Shown: piece after piece, positions 60,568-64,000 of the stretch | Layout: the number at the start of each line of letters is the position of its first letter | Position numbering within the stretch: the first letter of the stretch is position 1 | NCBI GenBank assembly: GCA_022844015.1 | Contig: JALHMO010000007.1 | Coordinates: 1 to 64,000, forward strand | Reading direction: 5' to 3' | DNA: 64,000 nt | Source: Reyranella sp. | GTDB taxonomy: Bacteria > Pseudomonadota > Alphaproteobacteria > Reyranellales > Reyranellaceae | Notes under the pieces: model-generated | What the model was told of the DNA's origin: nothing | The model's database searches: none | What the model saw: the letters and a program-made list of their open reading frames with translations, nothing else | Made by a program: the position numbers and the translations under genes

Positions 60568-60819
60568 CTAGGGCCGGAACCAGAAGTAGGCGACCAGGGC
60601 GGACACGACGGCGAGCGCCATCGCCTTGCCGAAGGTCACCAGCATGCTGCGCTTGATGGCGCGGTAGGCGTCGATCAGGGAACGCAGCTCGGTCAGGTCG
60701 CGCAGCGCGTGCTGGTCGCCGAGGCCGATGGCGGCGAGCGCCTGCCGAGCGCCGCGCTGCGAGGCCTCCTCCATCAGCGAATGGAGCTGCGTCTGGGTGA
60801 AGGTGTAGGATTGGTCCAT
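60568..60819 (-). CDS. DUF6127-like membrane protein, first gene of the packaging operon
   Basis: 83 residues from ATG 60819 (MDQSYTFTQTQLHSLMEEASQRGARQALAAIGLGDQHALRDLTELRSLIDAYRAIKRS). The pattern matches the phage DUF6127 family: an N-terminal helix with QxGAxxALxxxGLxDxxAxxDLxELRxLL, then one C-terminal membrane segment (KAMALAVVSALVAYFWF). Such proteins are suspected of a holin-like or membrane-related role. It is the 5'-most gene seen of the rightmost phage operon. Confidence 0.65.
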   Translation of the reverse strand: MDQSYTFTQTQLHSLMEEASQRGARQALAAIGLGDQHALRDLTELRSLIDAYRAIKRSMLVTFGKAMALAVVSALVAYFWFRP

Positions 60820-60928
60820 GACGGGCGCCAGTGATACCTGGAGCGCTCCGAAGCGACAGGGCACCCGGCGGCGGTGGCTGCATTCTGCGGCCATCCCGCG
60901 AACGGCCATGGGCGGGGCTGTTCCGATA

Positions 60929-60955
60929 CGCCCGCCCCTCGGCGAGGGGCGGGCG
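60929..60955. terminator. Strong GC hairpin after the Cys-rich gene
   Basis: CGCCCGCCCCTC GGC GAGGGGCGGGCG, a perfect 12-bp stem, 11 bases beyond the minus-strand stop at 60967. No clear T-run, so it may act with Rho or as a boundary to the phage operon. Confidence 0.5.
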
Positions 60956-60966
60956 CCACGGCTAGA

Positions 60967-61089
60967 TCACTCGTCGCAGCAGGAATTGCCCTCGTCGCAG
61001 CACGGCTGGTCGTCACAGCAAGGCTGTGCAGCGTGCGCCGTTGCGCCGAAGGCAAGCAGCAGCAACAGGGTCGTCAGGAACGTACGCAT
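60967..61089 (-). CDS. Very small exported Cys-rich protein, 40 residues
   Basis: MRTFLTTLLLLLAFGATAHAAQPCCDDQPCCDEGNSCCDE. It has a signal peptide cleaved at AHA|A and a mature part of about 20 residues with three vicinal Cys pairs, each followed by Asp or Glu. The start is preceded by GGAGA. The pattern suggests metal binding (copper, mercury or similar) or a stress peptide. The upstream gene encodes another exported Cys-rich protein; the two may be co-transcribed. Confidence 0.6.
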   Translation of the reverse strand: MRTFLTTLLLLLAFGATAHAAQPCCDDQPCCDEGNSCCDE

Positions 61090-61135
61090 TGAGAGTCTCC
61101 GTTGAGAGGTTGAAGGACTCGATCGACAACGGAGG

Positions 61136-61444
61136 TCATCGGGGAGGCGGGTCGGCGGGCTGCAGGTCGAACCCTCGAAAGGCGGCCCGAGCACGGCCCG
61201 ACCACGAAAACGACACGACGAGCAGCGGCCCGGGTGCGCTGGCCTGCTCGGCGGGCGCGGTCTGGCAACCGGCGCAGCCGAGCCCGCCGGCAACGGAGGC
61301 GAAGCCATCGCAGCAAGGACACGAATCGCTTTCGCCCGTCTGCTGAGACTTTGGCCACGCAGCAGCGACGGCTGGCGCGGCAACCCAGACGAGGGTCGCA
61401 ACCAGGCCGAGGCATGCCATAAGGCGGGCAACCAGCGTGAGCAC
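61136..61444 (-). CDS. Small exported protein with CPCCxG and CxxC motifs
   Basis: Start uncertain; GTG 61444 puts the hydrophobic stretch (VARLMACLGLVATLVWVAAPAVAAAW) at the N-terminus; the frame opens to 61636. The mature part has SDSCPCCDGFASVAGGLGCAGC and a tail FSWSGRARAAFRGFDLQPADPPPR. A CPCC...CAGC arrangement and C-terminal DPPPR resemble small proteins near copper and mercury resistance genes. No specific family can be named. It lies 46 bases upstream of the Cys-rich peptide gene. Confidence 0.55.
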   Translation of the reverse strand: MLTLVARLMACLGLVATLVWVAAPAVAAAWPKSQQTGESDSCPCCDGFASVAGGLGCAGCQTAPAEQASAPGPLLVVSFSWSGRARAAFRGFDLQPADPPPR

Positions 61445-61544
61445 GTCCCAACCATACCTGCGGCAGCGTTGGACGGCTATCGGCTCGCCGTTTCGTGAAG
61501 CGCGGCGGTTCTTGGGGACCCTTCCAGCGAGCTGTCCGGCATGA

Positions 61545-61593
61545 ATCAGACTATGGTCTGATCTGATCAGATACATATCAGTGCATAGACTGA
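61545..61593. promoter_or_regulatory. Operator-like inverted repeat cluster upstream of the Cys-rich genes
   Basis: A perfect inverted repeat ATCAGAC-TATG-GTCTGAT (61545-61562) is followed by CTGATCAG and then TGATATG- and CTGAT-like half-sites, within 49 bases and about 100 bases upstream of the gene at 61136-61444. This resembles a metal-sensor operator. No regulator gene is nearby in the window. Confidence 0.5.
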
Positions 61594-61715
61594 TAAATGG
61601 CAGGCGCGACCTCCCGCCATCCTGAGCATCATCCAAGCGTCACCAGGCAAAGGCTGACGACGGCATGAGCGCCAGATCGATGGACCCGGCCCATTTTCTT
61701 GGATTGTCTTCCATT

Positions 61716-61734
61716 ATCGTAGTTCAGCTACGAT
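61716..61734. promoter_or_regulatory. AbiEi operator candidate 1
   Basis: ATCGTAG TTCAG CTACGAT, a perfect 7-bp inverted repeat with a 5-base spacer, 56 bases before the abiEi start. AbiEi antitoxins are known to repress their own operon by binding such inverted repeats. Confidence 0.7.
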
Positions 61735-61781
61735 TTATCGCTATCTCCTAAGCCTTTCCTCACTTTGGAATCATCTGTAAA

Positions 61782-61799
61782 ATCGTAATATGGCTACGA
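61782..61799. promoter_or_regulatory. AbiEi operator candidate 2, over the start codon
   Basis: ATCGTAA TATGG CTACGA, the same arm and spacer design as candidate 1, with the ATG start at 61790 inside the spacer. Centre-to-centre spacing is about 66 bases. Confidence 0.65.
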
Positions 61800-62542
61800 C
61801 TATCAGGAATAAGCTAAAGCGGCTCCAGTCCCGCCTGGCGCCCGGGACCCCGGTGACTTCCGAGGATCTTGCCGACCTCGGGATATCGGCCGATCTCGCC
61901 GTGCACTACGTGCGGGCGGGCTGGCTGGAGCGGCTGGCGCGCGGGGTCTATTGCCGCCCCGGCGATCCGCCTGCCTTGCACCCGAGCCTCACCCTGCTGC
62001 AACGCAGCCTGCAGGGCCTGCATGTCGGCGGCAAGTCGGCGCTCGACTGGCATGGCATCCGCCAATACGTCTCCCCGCGCCCGATGCTCCATCTCTACGG
62101 CTGGCAGGCCGGGCGTCTGCCCGAGTGGTTCACTCTGCGGTTTCCCGCCGAGTACCATCGCAAGCGATTGTTCCGGGAGCGTCCCGACGCGCTGATGCAT
62201 GTTCGGCCTTTCGAGAACCGCCAGGGCGCATCGCGCCAAGGCGCACCGCTCGTCTCGGCGCCGGAGCGCGCGCTGCTCGAGGTGTTGAGCGAGGTTGGCG
62301 TTCGCCAGCCACTGCAGGAAGCCCGCGAGCTCGTCGAGAGCACCTACAGCCTGCGCGCCGCCGTGCTGCGCGATCTGCTGAAGCGCTGCACCAGCGTCAA
62401 GACCGTGCGCCTCTGCCTGCAGCTCGGCCGCGAGCTGTCGCAGCCCTGGGTCGGCAAGCTCGACCCTTCCCAGCTCCCCATGGGCAGCGGGCGGCCCTGG
62501 GTGTCCCGCTCCGCCGAGGGCCTCCTCGTGCTCAAACCATGA
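61790..62542 (+). CDS. AbiEi-type antitoxin / transcription regulator
   Basis: 250 residues with an N-terminal winged helix (PVTSEDLADLGISADLAVHYVRAGWLERLARGVYCRPGD) and the AbiEi C-terminal domain (SLQGLHVGGKSALDWHGIRQYVSP, SAPERALLEVLSEVG). AbiEi is the antitoxin of a type IV system that counters the AbiEii nucleotidyltransferase without binding it and represses the operon. Two operator palindromes lie at its promoter and start. Its stop overlaps the toxin start by ATGA, as usual. Confidence 0.88.
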   Translation: MATTIRNKLKRLQSRLAPGTPVTSEDLADLGISADLAVHYVRAGWLERLARGVYCRPGDPPALHPSLTLLQRSLQGLHVGGKSALDWHGIRQYVSPRPMLHLYGWQAGRLPEWFTLRFPAEYHRKRLFRERPDALMHVRPFENRQGASRQGAPLVSAPERALLEVLSEVGVRQPLQEARELVESTYSLRAAVLRDLLKRCTSVKTVRLCLQLGRELSQPWVGKLDPSQLPMGSGRPWVSRSAEGLLVLKP

Positions 62543-62904
62543 ACCAGGTCTTTCTCGACAGTGCACGATTGTTGACGCGCGTGGCGCCGCTCGTGCTGGT
62601 CGGCGACACATTCGCGCTCAAGGGAGGCACCGCCATCAATCTCTTCGTGCGCGACATGCCGCGGCTCTCGGTCGACCTCGACCTGGTGTTTCCCGACCAT
62701 GCCTTGCCGCGGGCCCAGGCGCTCCAGCGCATCAACGAGGCCATACGCCAATCGGTCGCGCGCCTGAAGAAGCAAGGTTTCCAGAGCCATGCCCCGCCTT
62801 CGGATGCCGGGGAGACGAAGTTGACGGCCGCGTGCTGCAGCGGCTTTCCGGCGTCGTCGGCGCCAGGGGCCATCGATTGCCGGAAGCTTCTCGCCGCCGG
62901 GTGA
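62539..62904 (+). pseudogene. Truncated AbiEii nucleotidyltransferase toxin gene
   Basis: Starts MNQVFLDSARLLTRVAPLVL and has the first catalytic motif, ALKGGTAINLFVRDMPRLSVDLDLVF (GGT...S-x-D-x-D). After about residue 95 (GETKL) the sequence no longer resembles the family and stops at residue 121. Complete AbiEii proteins are near 300 residues with further motifs in the missing part. The toxin is very likely inactive, leaving an antitoxin without its full toxin. Confidence 0.75.
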
Positions 62905-62944
62905 CGAGTGGGCGACGCGACCCGCACGACCGGATACGTCGGCC

Positions 62945-63742
62945 TCAGTTCATGGGGGCGACATGCTTTCGAATGTCGGCCAGGAGCGGCTCGACGCGAT
63001 CCAGGTCGTAAAGTCGAACCTGATGATCGGAGAGAATCTGCCTTACCGCACCGCTGTGCCGTTCGGTCTCCCTGGCGAATCGCCCGACCACCACCAGGGT
63101 CATTCGACCATGTTCAGGATGCTCGGTACCGTGGAGAGCCTGCCCTTCGACGGCGCGAGCGCTTGCAGCCTTGAACCAACCATCTGCAGACGAGAAGTCG
63201 ACAGGCGCAATCACATTGAAGCGCCCGTTCCTGTATCCGAAGTCCGCCTCGAAAGTCGTCCCGATGTCAGGAAGTTTCTGCTTGATGGGACGGTGAACTT
63301 GCTCGAACAGGTGCTCCTTCCGCAGAATCGAGGTGAGCAGGGTCTTGGCCCGCGGGCCGCGCCTCCTCGTGGGTTCCTGAGGGCCGACGAGTCTCTGGAA
63401 CAGCTCTGCCAACTCGTCCTCCGGATCGGCAACCTGCATGGGACGGACGACCGAGAAGCGCAGCGCACCGCCACGCCGATCGATGAAGTCCTGCAAGTCC
63501 TCCAGGCGCCCGAACTCGGAAGCGTTGCCGAGACGCGCTCCAATGGCGTCTCGTTGCATTTCCAGCAAAGCCTCGTCGACGCTTCCAAACAGCTTCTTCG
63601 CCCGACGGAAGTCGGACGCAAACTGCGCCCGAAGAAATCGCTTCTCCGGACAGAACAGCACCGCGCCGATATTCACCGTCTCGAGTCGCGTCGGGTCCGG
63701 GCTCACCTGAATCGCCGCGTAGTACCCCTTGCTCGTGGTCAT
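62945..63742 (-). CDS. DUF3037-family protein, 265 residues
   Basis: MTTSKGYYAAIQVSPDPTRLETVNIGAVLFCPEKRFLRAQF then RRAKKLFGSVDEALLEMQRDAIGARL and GRFNVIAPVDFS, VVVGRFARETERHSGAVRQILSDHQVRLYDLDRVEPLLADI matches DUF3037, whose members often lie next to HipA-like kinases and in defence-rich regions. Function unknown. The start has AGAGAGGCCA upstream. Confidence 0.7.
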   Translation of the reverse strand: MTTSKGYYAAIQVSPDPTRLETVNIGAVLFCPEKRFLRAQFASDFRRAKKLFGSVDEALLEMQRDAIGARLGNASEFGRLEDLQDFIDRRGGALRFSVVRPMQVADPEDELAELFQRLVGPQEPTRRRGPRAKTLLTSILRKEHLFEQVHRPIKQKLPDIGTTFEADFGYRNGRFNVIAPVDFSSADGWFKAASARAVEGQALHGTEHPEHGRMTLVVVGRFARETERHSGAVRQILSDHQVRLYDLDRVEPLLADIRKHVAPMN

Positions 63743-64000
63743 TGGCCTCTCTTCCGATGCCTGCGGCCGCTTGGTTTCTATCGCGGCCTGGAAATCGTCC
63801 TGGCCCCAATCTGGTCCCCCCGGTCATCCTCGCCTTACGCAATTCCTCACTCGACAATCGGTTGCCGCGGCGTTCAGTTCGCCCGCGCGAGTTGGCAGCC
63901 GGGCCTCCACGAAGGCCCGATAGTCATTGCGGGGCTAAACAGAAACCCGGCTGCTCGTATCACCTGAAGCGAATGCGCGCATGTAAGCGACGATCATCTC
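63743..64000. other. Unassigned right edge
   Basis: 258 bases in which I see no supported gene. In the minus-strand frame of the DUF3037 gene the sequence just upstream reads GPDWGQDDFQAAIETKRPQAS without a start codon and stops further upstream. Another minus frame is open from the window edge to about 63939. Either could be the end of a gene outside or a remnant. Confidence 0.3.

Noticed and set aside
17947-60819. The module as a Rhodobacter-type gene transfer agent
   Set aside because: The gene set and order (PBSX-type portal, XkdF-like protease, lambda M-L-K-I-J tip, J-like fibre modules) differ from the RcGTA cluster, and it includes phage-type kinase, spanins and endolysin. A defective prophage fits better.
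17900-64000. Phage integrase, repressor or replication genes
   Set aside because: None was found in either strand of the module; tyrosine or serine recombinase signatures are absent, so active lysogeny is not supported from this window.

Overview
The window is high-GC chromosomal DNA from a bacterium that is probably an alphaproteobacterium. The glmS-glmU pair next to a phosphoglycolate-phosphatase-like gene, a RecD2 helicase, a cyclase/TolB/TPR signalling protein, BMP-type ABC transport and an IorAB-type molybdo-hydroxylase all fit, and the paired inverted intergenic repeats are of a kind common in Bradyrhizobium- or Reyranella-like genomes. The genus cannot be fixed from sequence alone.

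Left part (1-17.9 kb): the start of a very large repetitive surface or secreted protein with a DUF4347-like N-terminus (minus strand, runs off the left edge). Then come glmS and glmU (minus), a HAD phosphatase (plus), an SGNH-type membrane-anchored hydrolase (minus), tRNA-Val(CAC), an MFS transporter (minus), the frameshifted 3' remnant of an amino-acid ABC substrate-binding protein gene beside its terminator-like hairpin, a hypothetical gene, a cupin protein, a small hypothetical gene, recD2 and an adenylate-cyclase/TolB/TPR protein. The last is followed by a collapsed second copy that ends at a tRNA 3'-end-like sequence, which may be an attachment-site scar.

Middle and right part (17.9-60.9 kb): a long minus-strand prophage-like module. 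Read in the direction of transcription (right to left) it holds a DUF6127-like membrane protein, terminase small and large subunits, a CsrA-like protein, a PBSX-type portal, overlapping Rz/Rz1-like spanins, a GH19 endolysin, several fibre-like proteins, an Ala-rich repeat rod, an XkdF-like protease and partner, the major capsid protein, connectors, the tail tube, tail assembly chaperones with a candidate -1 frameshift site, the tape measure, lambda-order tail tip proteins M, L, K, I and J, a fibre with an S74 chaperone domain, a dNMP kinase and small early-type genes. No integrase, repressor or replication gene is seen.

Two plus-strand host-type metabolic cassettes lie inside this module. Cassette 1 (20.3-27.9 kb) is NsrR-like regulator, Rieske oxygenase, amidase and a complete BMP-type ABC importer. 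Cassette 2 (38.8-41.5 kb) is a two-gene IorAB/NicAB-like molybdenum hydroxylase. Cassette 1 ends inside the 3' end of the dNMP kinase gene. Together they could import an N-containing nucleoside-like or heterocyclic compound, hydroxylate it and hydrolyse an amide, but that pathway is inference. A lower-GC patch (about 51.2-54.1 kb) marks a mosaic exchange in the fibre/lysis section. Three REPIN-like repeats and a broken DUF559 gene also lie within the module.

Right edge (60.9-64 kb): two small Cys-rich exported proteins behind an operator-like inverted repeat cluster, an AbiE type IV toxin-antitoxin locus with two matching operator palindromes and a truncated toxin gene, a DUF3037-type protein, and an unassigned edge.
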